Origin: Salinicoccus sesuvii
Lineage (GTDB): Bacteria > Bacillota > Bacilli > Staphylococcales > Salinicoccaceae
Assembly (NCBI RefSeq): GCF_042648145.1
Contig: NZ_JBHRWV010000002.1
Location: forward strand, 1 to 64,000
Reading direction: 5' to 3'
DNA length: 64,000 nt
Below, one piece after another: positions 25,831 through 33,013 of this stretch (position 1 is its first letter; every line of letters starts with the position of its first letter). The notes beneath the pieces were generated by a model. That model was not told the DNA's origin and did not search any database. It worked only from the letters and a program-made list of their open reading frames with translations. The position numbers were made by a program, and so were the translations under genes.

Positions 25831-26238
25831 TTATTTTCTTTTTATCATAAATGATAATATAAATATGAGGGTAAAAGCAATGAACGAGAGGAACGGTATG
25901 GTAATGAAACCAAACCAGTTGATGTACTGGACGGTGCATGACACACCTGTACATGCTGCAAGGTTGTCCCCGAGAAAGCTGAGTTTTTGCAGACCGTAAT
26001 GGTAGACTGCAAGAAGCAGGCCGATGCCGCTCAATATACGTATATAGTATTTCGCACCCATATCCCCTCGAATGATACTGACTAGGGAGATGATGACAAG
26101 CGGATACATAAGAATACGCTGGTACCAGCAAAATTCGCAAGGCACGTACTGTCTGATCTCACTAAAGTAGAGAGAGCCGAGTGTGGCAATCAGCGAAATA
26201 AAGAAGATCAGTTGCATAAAGAGTTTATTATTGGTCAC
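25831..26238 (-). CDS. bdbC: DsbB-family thiol-disulfide oxidoreductase BdbC
   Basis: 135 residues, four transmembrane helices. The DsbB/BdbC signature cysteines are present: CEFC in the first external loop ('VPCEFCWYQR') and a second pair, CTGVSC, in the other. It passes electrons from a DsbA-like partner to quinones. GTG 26238 is the start, with aggagg 6 nt upstream. It is the promoter-proximal gene of the bdbC-thioredoxin-pseudouridine synthase operon. BdbC and its partner are typically used for folding of exported proteins and competence components. Confidence 0.92.
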   Translation of the reverse strand: MTNNKLFMQLIFFISLIATLGSLYFSEIRQYVPCEFCWYQRILMYPLVIISLVSIIRGDMGAKYYIRILSGIGLLLAVYHYGLQKLSFLGDNLAACTGVSCTVQYINWFGFITIPFLSFIAFTLIFILSFMIKRK

Positions 26239-26362
26239 ACTATTCCTCCTGTTTACTGTTTTAATTCAAACTCATACTATATCATTATAATTGATAGTAT
26301 TGCACGAATGGGAAATATATATTTACAAAGTTATTAACGTTTAGTGAAAAAGAGGTGGCACG

Positions 26363-27469
26363 ATGAAAAGCAAACTCCAGCTACTCAAGGATATTGCTGA
26401 ATTTCTCAATGAAGAGACGGATCGCAGCACTATGATTCAGGGAGCATTGAAAATGCTGATTGACCATTCTGAATTCGACACTGGTTGGCTGTTCTTCATT
26501 AACGAAGAGGGTCAGCACGAGCTAAGTGCTCATTATCGTCTCCCGCCGTCTTTACAAAAGGGCGGTCACGAGCATCTCTGCGGGGGGAAATGTTGGTGTG
26601 TCAATAAGTACAACAATAAAGAACTTAGAACCGCAACCAATATATTTGTCTGTTCGCGCCTTGAGAAGGCAAGAATCGACTATCCAGAGGGAAACAATGG
26701 CATCACGCATCACGCAACAGTACCCCTAATATCCGGGGATGAATCTTTTGGCCTGTTGAACGTGGCAAGTCCTCATAGGGAAGAATTCAGCCAAGATGAA
26801 CTTGATTTACTCGAGTCGGTCGCGTTTCAAATCGGTTCCACATTAAAACGGATCGAACTCACTGCACAGGAGCAGGAGAATATGATCATCCGGGAAAGGC
26901 AGCGGCTCGCACGCGATCTGCATGATTCGGTCAACCAGATGTTATTCTCAATCGGCATCACTTCGCATGCTGCTAAAAATATGCAGGATAAAACCAAGAT
27001 AAGGAGTGCATTCGACTCAATCGAACATACGTCAAAGCACGCGATGAAGGAGATGAAGGCACTGATCTGGCAATTGAAGCCGATCGGTCTTGAAAATGGC
27101 ATTATTGATGCTGTAGAAAAATACGCAGAGCTTCTTGATCTCGAAATTGAGATACAAATTGACGGCTTCTACGACGTGTCAGATCAAGTGGAGATTGGAC
27201 TGTATAGAGTGGTACAGGAGAGTCTCAACAATATTAGGAAACACTCCGGGGCAAATGCAGCCTCCATTAGAATGGACGCAGGACAAAAAGTACTTCGCGT
27301 CACTATTGAGGATGGCGGTCGAGGATTCGACACGCTCGAACAGAAGAAATTCGGTTATGGACTTTCAAATATGCGGGAGCGGATTCATAAGCTTGGCGGG
27401 ACATTTAAAATTAAATCACAAACAGGCAAAGGGACACGCATCATCATCACCGTCCCCTCAAAGGAGTGA
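26363..27469 (+). CDS. airS: GAF-domain redox-sensing histidine kinase AirS (YhcS)
   Basis: 368 residues, no membrane segment. A GAF domain (about 20-160) carries Cys73, Cys77, Cys79 and Cys97; the set matches the cysteines that hold a [2Fe-2S] cluster in staphylococcal AirS, which reports oxygen and redox state. A HisKA_3 box follows with His187 in RLARDLHDSVNQ, then a HATPase_c domain ending near 366. The response regulator starts 4 nt after the stop. The neighbour order (kinase, regulator, transporter, XRE gene, yheB/yheA) matches the airSR locus in S. aureus as I recall it. Start ATG 26363 with gaggtgg. Confidence 0.88.
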   Translation: MKSKLQLLKDIAEFLNEETDRSTMIQGALKMLIDHSEFDTGWLFFINEEGQHELSAHYRLPPSLQKGGHEHLCGGKCWCVNKYNNKELRTATNIFVCSRLEKARIDYPEGNNGITHHATVPLISGDESFGLLNVASPHREEFSQDELDLLESVAFQIGSTLKRIELTAQEQENMIIRERQRLARDLHDSVNQMLFSIGITSHAAKNMQDKTKIRSAFDSIEHTSKHAMKEMKALIWQLKPIGLENGIIDAVEKYAELLDLEIEIQIDGFYDVSDQVEIGLYRVVQESLNNIRKHSGANAASIRMDAGQKVLRVTIEDGGRGFDTLEQKKFGYGLSNMRERIHKLGGTFKIKSQTGKGTRIIITVPSKE

Positions 27470-27473
27470 GTAT

Positions 27474-28106
27474 ATGTATAATATTATCCTGGTGGATGAC
27501 CACCACATCGTTAGGGAAGGAATGAAGTTCCTCCTATCAACCACTGAGACTATCAACGTGTTGGATGATTTTAGCACTGGACAGGAAGTCTTGGAATACT
27601 TAAAGACTAAGCATGCAGAAACAGACCTTGTGCTACTCGATCTGGTTATGCCAGAGATGGACGGCATAGAGGCGACACGCATCATCAAGAGCCACTACCC
27701 GGGCACCAAAGTACTCATTCTATCCAGCTACACTAGTGAGGAATATATACGTCCCGTCTTTGCAGCGCATGCCGATGGATATATCATCAAGGAAATGGAG
27801 GCCGAGGAGTTGATCGATTCGATTATCAGGGTGATTGAAGGCGAGAAGGTGATCCATCCCAACATTCTTGAGGTCATCGATCGCGAAGGGGATATGCCGC
27901 ACGAGAAGAACGCACTATCGGCGCGGGAGATTGAAGTATTGCGGGAGATTGTTAAAGGGAAGTCCAATAAAGAAATTGGAGAAGCACTGTATGTAAGCGA
28001 AAAGACGGTCAAGACCCACGTCAGCCACATACTCAACAAACTTGAAGTTTCAGATCGGACACAGGCAGTGATATACGCTATCAAATACAATATTGTAGAA
28101 CTGTAG
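27474..28106 (+). CDS. airR: NarL/LuxR-family response regulator AirR (YhcR)
   Basis: 210 residues. A receiver domain (YNIILVDDHHIVREG, phospho-acceptor Asp in LVLLDLVMPEMDG near residue 55) and a LuxR-type HTH ending with 'VSEKTVKTHVSHILNKLEVSDRTQAV'. It is the partner of the AirS kinase. In S. aureus, AirR controls anaerobic respiration, virulence and cell-wall genes. ATG 27474 follows aaaggag; a long upstream in-frame extension from 27135 lies within the kinase gene and is rejected. Confidence 0.9.
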   Translation: MYNIILVDDHHIVREGMKFLLSTTETINVLDDFSTGQEVLEYLKTKHAETDLVLLDLVMPEMDGIEATRIIKSHYPGTKVLILSSYTSEEYIRPVFAAHADGYIIKEMEAEELIDSIIRVIEGEKVIHPNILEVIDREGDMPHEKNALSAREIEVLREIVKGKSNKEIGEALYVSEKTVKTHVSHILNKLEVSDRTQAVIYAIKYNIVEL

Positions 28107-28126
28107 GAAAACTAATATGAAGCTAT

Positions 28127-28140
28127 AGTAACCGCTTACA
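28127..28140. promoter_or_regulatory. candidate cre (CcpA) site upstream of the symporter gene
   Basis: AGTAACCGCTTACA, or TGTAAGCGGTTACT on the other strand, fits the catabolite-responsive element TGWAANCGNTNWCA at all but one base. It sits about 10 nt upstream of the -35 box of the gene at 28212, so it could be activating or repressing. Confidence 0.6.
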
Positions 28141-28149
28141 AAAATTAAT

Positions 28150-28178
28150 TTGCACCCCCTTTGAAAAGGCAGTATAAT
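28150..28178 (+). promoter_or_regulatory. sigma-A promoter of the glutamate symporter gene
   Basis: TTGCAC at 28150 and TATAAT at 28173 with a 17-nt spacer. The expected start is about 25 nt before the coding region. Confidence 0.8.
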
Positions 28179-28211
28179 TGAAACAAGAATTTCAAGATTT
28201 GGAGGGTTAAT

Positions 28212-29501
28212 ATGAAAGTAGGAAATAAACTGACAATACAGATTGTCATTGCCCTTATTCTCGGTATCATCATTGGGTCGGTATTTAATCTAATGGTGGA
28301 TCAGACATGGGTACAATGGATTGATCAGTACATATTCAATGTTGTCGGACAACTGTTCTTGAATATGATATTCATGATGGTTGTACCAGTTGTATTCATC
28401 TCCATTGTACTTGGTGTCGTCAATGTTGGGGACCCAAAGATGCTCGGGGGTATTGGTCTTAAAACATTAGCATTTTACCTAGCCAGTACAGCCATCGCTA
28501 TTTCTCTTGCGATGCTTGTTGCGAACTTCCTGAACCCAGGCGAGGGGCAATCCCAGCTACTGGACTCAGATGAAGTCTCCGAGTATCGTGAAACGGAACT
28601 CGAAGGGGGCGCTACAGCCGAATCTATCAATCAAGGATTCGACCAGACGCTGATCAATCTGATTCCAACAAACGTCATTGAAGCGATGGGCACACAAAAT
28701 ATGCTACAGATCATTGCTTTTGCCATTTTCGTCGGCGTAGCAATCATCGCCAATAAAGATAAGACCAGCGGCATTGTTTCCCTATTTGAACAAGGGAATG
28801 ACGTAGTTATGTGGATTGTCATGGCGATTATGAAATACTTTGCTCCAATCGGTGCTTTTGGACTGGTGGCAACGGCATTTGTCCAGGCAGGATTCGGTGC
28901 CATCCAACAGCTTGGCATGTATTTCATCTGCGTCCTACTCGTATTATTCCTGCACTTGGCCATCGTCTATGGTAGTGCAGTACAGTTTTTGGCAAAGAAA
29001 AGTTTCGTCTGGTTCATTAAGAACTTTGCACCAGCTATGGGTGTTGCTTTCAGTACATCTTCTTCCAGTGCTGTACTGCCGATTTCACTCGAGACGGCTC
29101 AAAAGAACTTGGGTGTCCGTAAAAGTGTTTCGAGCTTCGTTCAGCCACTTGGCGCGACAATCAATATGGACGGCACGGCAATCATGCAAGGTGTCGCTAC
29201 TGTGTTCATCGCTCAGCTCTCAGGAGTTGACTTGACATTGATGCAAATGGTGACAGTAGTTGTCATCGCAACGGTTGCCAGTATCGGTACAGCAGGCGTT
29301 CCTGGTGTCGGCCTCGTTATGCTGGCGATGGTTCTTACAGCGGTCGGATTGGATCCGGCAGCCATTGGTATCATCATCGGTATCGACAGACTACTTGATA
29401 TGACACGCACAATGGTTAACATCACCGGCGATGCGGCGATTGCACTGCTTATAAGCGAACAGCAGAAAAGAAAAGAAGCGGCTTCAGAAAGTCAGGCATA
29501 G
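28212..29501 (+). CDS. gltT: dicarboxylate/glutamate:cation symporter (DAACS family)
   Basis: 429 residues, about eight transmembrane helices plus two re-entrant loops. The family signatures are visible: the serine-rich hairpin FSTSSSSAVLPISLE near residue 280 and NMDGTAIMQGVATVF near 318. It imports glutamate/aspartate or C4-dicarboxylates with Na+ or H+. It has its own promoter and a candidate cre site, so carbon-source control is likely. gltT/gltP naming is by family; substrate is not proven by sequence. Confidence 0.9.
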   Translation: MKVGNKLTIQIVIALILGIIIGSVFNLMVDQTWVQWIDQYIFNVVGQLFLNMIFMMVVPVVFISIVLGVVNVGDPKMLGGIGLKTLAFYLASTAIAISLAMLVANFLNPGEGQSQLLDSDEVSEYRETELEGGATAESINQGFDQTLINLIPTNVIEAMGTQNMLQIIAFAIFVGVAIIANKDKTSGIVSLFEQGNDVVMWIVMAIMKYFAPIGAFGLVATAFVQAGFGAIQQLGMYFICVLLVLFLHLAIVYGSAVQFLAKKSFVWFIKNFAPAMGVAFSTSSSSAVLPISLETAQKNLGVRKSVSSFVQPLGATINMDGTAIMQGVATVFIAQLSGVDLTLMQMVTVVVIATVASIGTAGVPGVGLVMLAMVLTAVGLDPAAIGIIIGIDRLLDMTRTMVNITGDAAIALLISEQQKRKEAASESQA

Positions 29502-29525
29502 GCCTAAATACAGAATATTATTAGG

Positions 29526-29569
29526 GAGCATATATTGAACACTTAGTGAAATTCAATATATGCTCTTTA
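29526..29569 (+). terminator. terminator-like hairpin after gltT
   Basis: Perfect 14-bp arms gagcatatattgaa/ttcaatatatgctc with a 12-nt loop and a T-rich tail. Confidence 0.75.
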
Positions 29570-29660
29570 AATTTTGTTTGAAATATATTATTATATTAAA
29601 AGTGTATTATTATCGAATGGAAATTTTACAATATCCGATATGAGTGAAAGGAAGAAAAGA

Positions 29661-30116
29661 ATGGATAAACAGACTTTTACGGAGATGCTCCAGTCCAAGT
29701 TTAAAATTGTCAGGACAGAAGCCGGCTACACGCAGGATTCTATGAGCCAGACAATCGGGCTCTCCAAAAAGACGCTCGTACAGATCGAAAAAGAACGCAT
29801 CCTTCCCAACTGGACAACATGCATCTCGCTTTGTGCACTCTTTAGGGATAGTGAAGTGTTGACCAATTCGTTCGGTGGCGATCCGCTGGAATTGGCGCAG
29901 GTGATATCAAGAGGTCACTGTGTCTATCCGAACTACGAAGGTGAAGCGTTATATTGGGACGATCTTGACAGGAAGAACGGTTTCCGTCTGCAATACAACA
30001 AAAACAATAAGATATATAGAGTTCTCAACAACATGAATCAACCGGTTCATGCCTCATATATTGAAAGAGAGATCAGAACATATTTCATGAGACAGACGGA
30101 CTTGCAGCCCGTCTAA
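29661..30116 (+). CDS. XRE-family regulator, ortholog of S. aureus SA1665 by position
   Basis: 151 residues. The N-terminal XRE helix-turn-helix (residues 10-65) reads 'EAGYTQDSMSQTIGLSKKTL'; the C-terminal part carries a conserved region ('HCVYPNYEGEALYWDD') with no recognised fold. The location before yheB/yheA and after gltT/airSR matches S. aureus SA1665, a DNA-binding protein reported to affect beta-lactam resistance. That functional statement is from recall for S. aureus only. ATG 29661 has aaagga upstream; ATG 29640 is an alternative giving seven more residues. Confidence 0.8.
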   Translation: MDKQTFTEMLQSKFKIVRTEAGYTQDSMSQTIGLSKKTLVQIEKERILPNWTTCISLCALFRDSEVLTNSFGGDPLELAQVISRGHCVYPNYEGEALYWDDLDRKNGFRLQYNKNNKIYRVLNNMNQPVHASYIEREIRTYFMRQTDLQPV

Positions 30117-30121
30117 TAACA

Positions 30122-30147
30122 AGGAAAGCACCGTGAGGTGCTTTTTC
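30122..30147 (+). terminator. terminator after the XRE gene
   Basis: Stem aaagcacc/ggtgcttt with a short loop and T-rich tail. Confidence 0.8.
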
Positions 30148-30191
30148 TTTTGGTTTCGTGTACGATTATGACAAGAAAAGGAGGTATTTCC

Positions 30192-31322
30192 TTGAATGAT
30201 GGTTTACAGATTATAATTATGACTGTACTAGGTGCGCTGATTGGTGGTTTGACCAACATGCTGGCCATTCGCATGCTGTTTAGACCCTATGAAGCAAAGT
30301 ACCTCTTTGGCAAACGCCTCCCTTTAACACCTGGGGTCATCCCCCGCAGGCGGGAAGAAGCTTCAGCTAAAATGGGACAGATCATTACAAAGCACCTGCT
30401 GACGCCGGATGCGTTCATAGAGAAGCTGGAAAGTCGCGAGACTGGGAATTTCACCATGCTGTTTATCGATCGGCAGATAGAAACGATCGAAACTGAGCAA
30501 CTGACACTGAGATATTTTATGAACCGACTCAACGATGGACTAGCCGATAAGGTAGCTGTCGGATTTAATGACAAGCTCAGGGAAAAGGTTGATGAAGAAG
30601 GTGTGAAACTCTACGGCCGTGAAATTTCGACTCTGATACCAGAAGATGCGATGACGACACTGGATGTTAAAATCAATGCTCTCCAGCCCCAGATTACCCA
30701 GAAAGTGGAAGAATATATCAATTCCGAAAAAGGATACCGGGACCTCTACACAATGGCCGATGAATTTATTGAAAATCGTGGCAGACTGGCTCGGTCACTT
30801 AAATATCTGATGTCTAAGGAGACTATTGTCGACAGCATTCGGAGCGAACTCAACAAGTTGATTCATCATCCTAAAATGAGTGAAATCCAAGTACGCATCA
30901 TTAACGATGAGTATGAAAAGATCAAGCACAGTAGGGTGGAGGAGCTGATCTCAGACAGTGATCGCGAAAAACTCGTCCACAGCGTCTACGATGTACTTAA
31001 AAAGCAGATTGATATAGAAGGCATTTTGGATTATCCAATTGCAGAATTCAATCGTGAAATGTTCGAGTCTTTCAAAAAACGGGGCAAATATCAGCTGCGC
31101 GACAACATCATAGCGTACATGCAGAAGAATACAGGCAGGATTGTCGAGAAACTTCAGCTTGCAGAGGTCATAAAAAAACAAATTGACAATTTTGAGCTCA
31201 GTCACATCGAAACACTTGTAATGGAAATTTCGAGCAAGGAATTCCGGATGATTACAATGCTCGGCTTCTTTCTCGGTGGACTCATCGGAATCATACAAGG
31301 GATTATCGTTGTGTTTTTATAA
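30192..31322 (+). CDS. yheB: DUF445 membrane-associated protein YheB
   Basis: 376 residues, DUF445. The N-terminus has a hydrophobic helix followed by the conserved 'GGLTNMLAIRMLFRPYEAKY' and 'LTPGVIPRRREEASAKMG'; a second hydrophobic helix (FFLGGLIGIIQGIIVVFL) closes the protein. The middle is helical and charged. Function unknown. The start is TTG 30192 with aaaaggagg 7 nt upstream; an earlier in-frame start at 30138 lies in the terminator region and is rejected. yheA follows after 54 nt. Confidence 0.85.
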   Translation: MNDGLQIIIMTVLGALIGGLTNMLAIRMLFRPYEAKYLFGKRLPLTPGVIPRRREEASAKMGQIITKHLLTPDAFIEKLESRETGNFTMLFIDRQIETIETEQLTLRYFMNRLNDGLADKVAVGFNDKLREKVDEEGVKLYGREISTLIPEDAMTTLDVKINALQPQITQKVEEYINSEKGYRDLYTMADEFIENRGRLARSLKYLMSKETIVDSIRSELNKLIHHPKMSEIQVRIINDEYEKIKHSRVEELISDSDREKLVHSVYDVLKKQIDIEGILDYPIAEFNREMFESFKKRGKYQLRDNIIAYMQKNTGRIVEKLQLAEVIKKQIDNFELSHIETLVMEISSKEFRMITMLGFFLGGLIGIIQGIIVVFL

Positions 31323-31376
31323 GCCGCCTTTTTATGTTACAGTATAGATATCTTTATTAAAGGGAGTTTTTAATCA

Positions 31377-31733
31377 ATGGCAGTTAATGTATACGATCAG
31401 GCCAATGCATTGGAAGATGCACTGCGTCAATCAGATGAGTTTCAAAACATGCAAGACCTTTACGGAAAGGTAAATTCCAATCCGGAATCTAAACAGCTCT
31501 TCGACGACTTCAGACAGATCCAAATGGACCTGCAACAAAAACAAATGCAAGGCGAAGAAATCCTCGAAGAAGATGTTCAGCAAGCACAGAAATCAGCAGA
31601 AGATATTGAAAAAGATGAAAATATCAAATCACTGATGGAAGCAGAACAAAAAATGAGTGAGCTCATCCAGGATCTGAATCGTGTAATCATGAAACCTATA
31701 GAGGAACTCTATGGTCTGAATAACCAGAATTAA
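31377..31733 (+). CDS. yheA: YlbF/YmcA-like UPF0342 protein YheA
   Basis: 118 residues, almost entirely helical (VYDQANALEDALRQSDEF..., then 'NPESKQLFDDFRQIQMDLQQK'). It matches the UPF0342/YheA family, related to YlbF/YmcA of the Y-complex that helps RNase Y and competence/biofilm in Bacillus. Its own function is not known. The Shine-Dalgarno is aaagggag. A terminator follows at 31738. Confidence 0.88.
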   Translation: MAVNVYDQANALEDALRQSDEFQNMQDLYGKVNSNPESKQLFDDFRQIQMDLQQKQMQGEEILEEDVQQAQKSAEDIEKDENIKSLMEAEQKMSELIQDLNRVIMKPIEELYGLNNQN

Positions 31734-31737
31734 TTGA

Positions 31738-31769
31738 TGAAGAGGTCTGTTATAGGCCTCTTTCTTTTA
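31738..31769 (+). terminator. terminator after yheA
   Basis: Imperfect stem agaggtct/aggcctct with T-rich tail. Confidence 0.75.
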
Positions 31770-31821
31770 TTTTTTTTGGTATAATCAAAATATAATGTTC
31801 ATGAAAAGTCAGGTGAAATAT

Positions 31822-33006
31822 ATGGTTAAATTCATTCACAGCGCAGATCTACATCTGGATAGTCCTTTTAAGTCACGTTCCAAAATGCCAACCAGCATAT
31901 TTGAAGTATTGATGGAAAGTACATATAATAGCGTCACAAGAATGATGGACTTTGCGATTGAAGAGAAAGTCGATTTCATCATCATCGCCGGTGATGTGTT
32001 CGATCAGGCGAATCGGACACTGAAGTCGGAAATATTCATGAAGCGCCAATTTGAAAGGCTGAAGGATTCAGGTATCTTCGTATATATCATACATGGGAAC
32101 CATGATCCGCTGACAGACGGATTCAAGACCTCTTGGCCGGATAATGTCACGGTGTTTAAAGAAAACGTGGAGACGTTCGAGATGGTCAGTGGCAAAGGTG
32201 AACGAATATTCCTCCATGGCTTCAGTTACTATCTTGATGATTCCTATGAAAACAAACTGGACTACTATCCGGTTAACACAATGAATCAGGGCATACATAT
32301 AGGGATACTCCATGGGACATACGCCAAAAGCCGCTACAGCCAAGAAAGGTATACAGAGTTCAACCTAGAAGTATTAAACGACAAACTGTACCATTACTGG
32401 GCCCTCGGGCACATTCACCAGCGAGATCAGCTTAGTGATCTTCCGCCTATCCACTACTCGGGTAATATACAAGGGCGTCATAAAAATGAATACGGAGAAA
32501 AAGGTTTCCTTCTTGTTGAAGGTGACGATGTTTACTTGGATACACGATTTGTTGCCGTTCAGGAACTTATTTTTGCAGAATATCAGCTGGAAATTGATTC
32601 TTTGAATAAGCAAGATATATATCAAAAAATCGTCGAGTTCAAGCATCGACTCAGGGAAAAGGGCCGTCACATCATTCAGCTTGAGCTGGTTTATGATGGA
32701 GAAGATGTAATTTCCGACGCGGATTTCACTGAGGTTATCGAACTTCTGAAGGAAGATGAACGGGATATTCGTCAGTTTATATGGGTCGATGAACTGCATC
32801 TCAAATACATGAATCAGGACAATATCGCTCTGCTCAATGATATAAAAGCCAGCTATTCTTCCAACAAGGAACTGTTCAAGGAAGCGGTAAACGCACTCTA
32901 TATGGATCCACGACTCAATAGACATCTTGGTCCCGTCCAGGATATTGAACAGGAAGAACTGCTAAAAGAAGGCGAAGAACGCCTTAAAATGCTGATGAGG
33001 AAGTAG
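31822..33006 (+). CDS. yhaO: SbcD/Mre11-like DNA repair exonuclease YhaO
   Basis: 394 residues. A calcineurin-type phosphoesterase with the Mre11 motifs: HSADLHLDSPF (residue 5), AGDVFDQ (53), 'GNHDPL' (92), HGTYA and ALGHIHQR (about 190). It pairs with YhaN (next gene, 7 nt apart) as a small SbcCD-like complex that should process DNA ends. ATG 31822 follows aggtga; an upstream ATG at 31795 lacks a ribosome binding site and is close to the terminator. Confidence 0.9.
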   Translation: MVKFIHSADLHLDSPFKSRSKMPTSIFEVLMESTYNSVTRMMDFAIEEKVDFIIIAGDVFDQANRTLKSEIFMKRQFERLKDSGIFVYIIHGNHDPLTDGFKTSWPDNVTVFKENVETFEMVSGKGERIFLHGFSYYLDDSYENKLDYYPVNTMNQGIHIGILHGTYAKSRYSQERYTEFNLEVLNDKLYHYWALGHIHQRDQLSDLPPIHYSGNIQGRHKNEYGEKGFLLVEGDDVYLDTRFVAVQELIFAEYQLEIDSLNKQDIYQKIVEFKHRLREKGRHIIQLELVYDGEDVISDADFTEVIELLKEDERDIRQFIWVDELHLKYMNQDNIALLNDIKASYSSNKELFKEAVNALYMDPRLNRHLGPVQDIEQEELLKEGEERLKMLMRK

Positions 33007-33013
33007 TGGATAT

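Noticed and set aside
27135..27473. N-terminal extension of the AirR regulator
   Set aside because: It overlaps the kinase C-terminus in another frame; ATG 27474 has its own Shine-Dalgarno and gives a complete receiver domain.
29661..30116. ComK identity for the HTH gene after gltT
   Set aside because: It has an XRE helix-turn-helix; the true ComK is at 46528.
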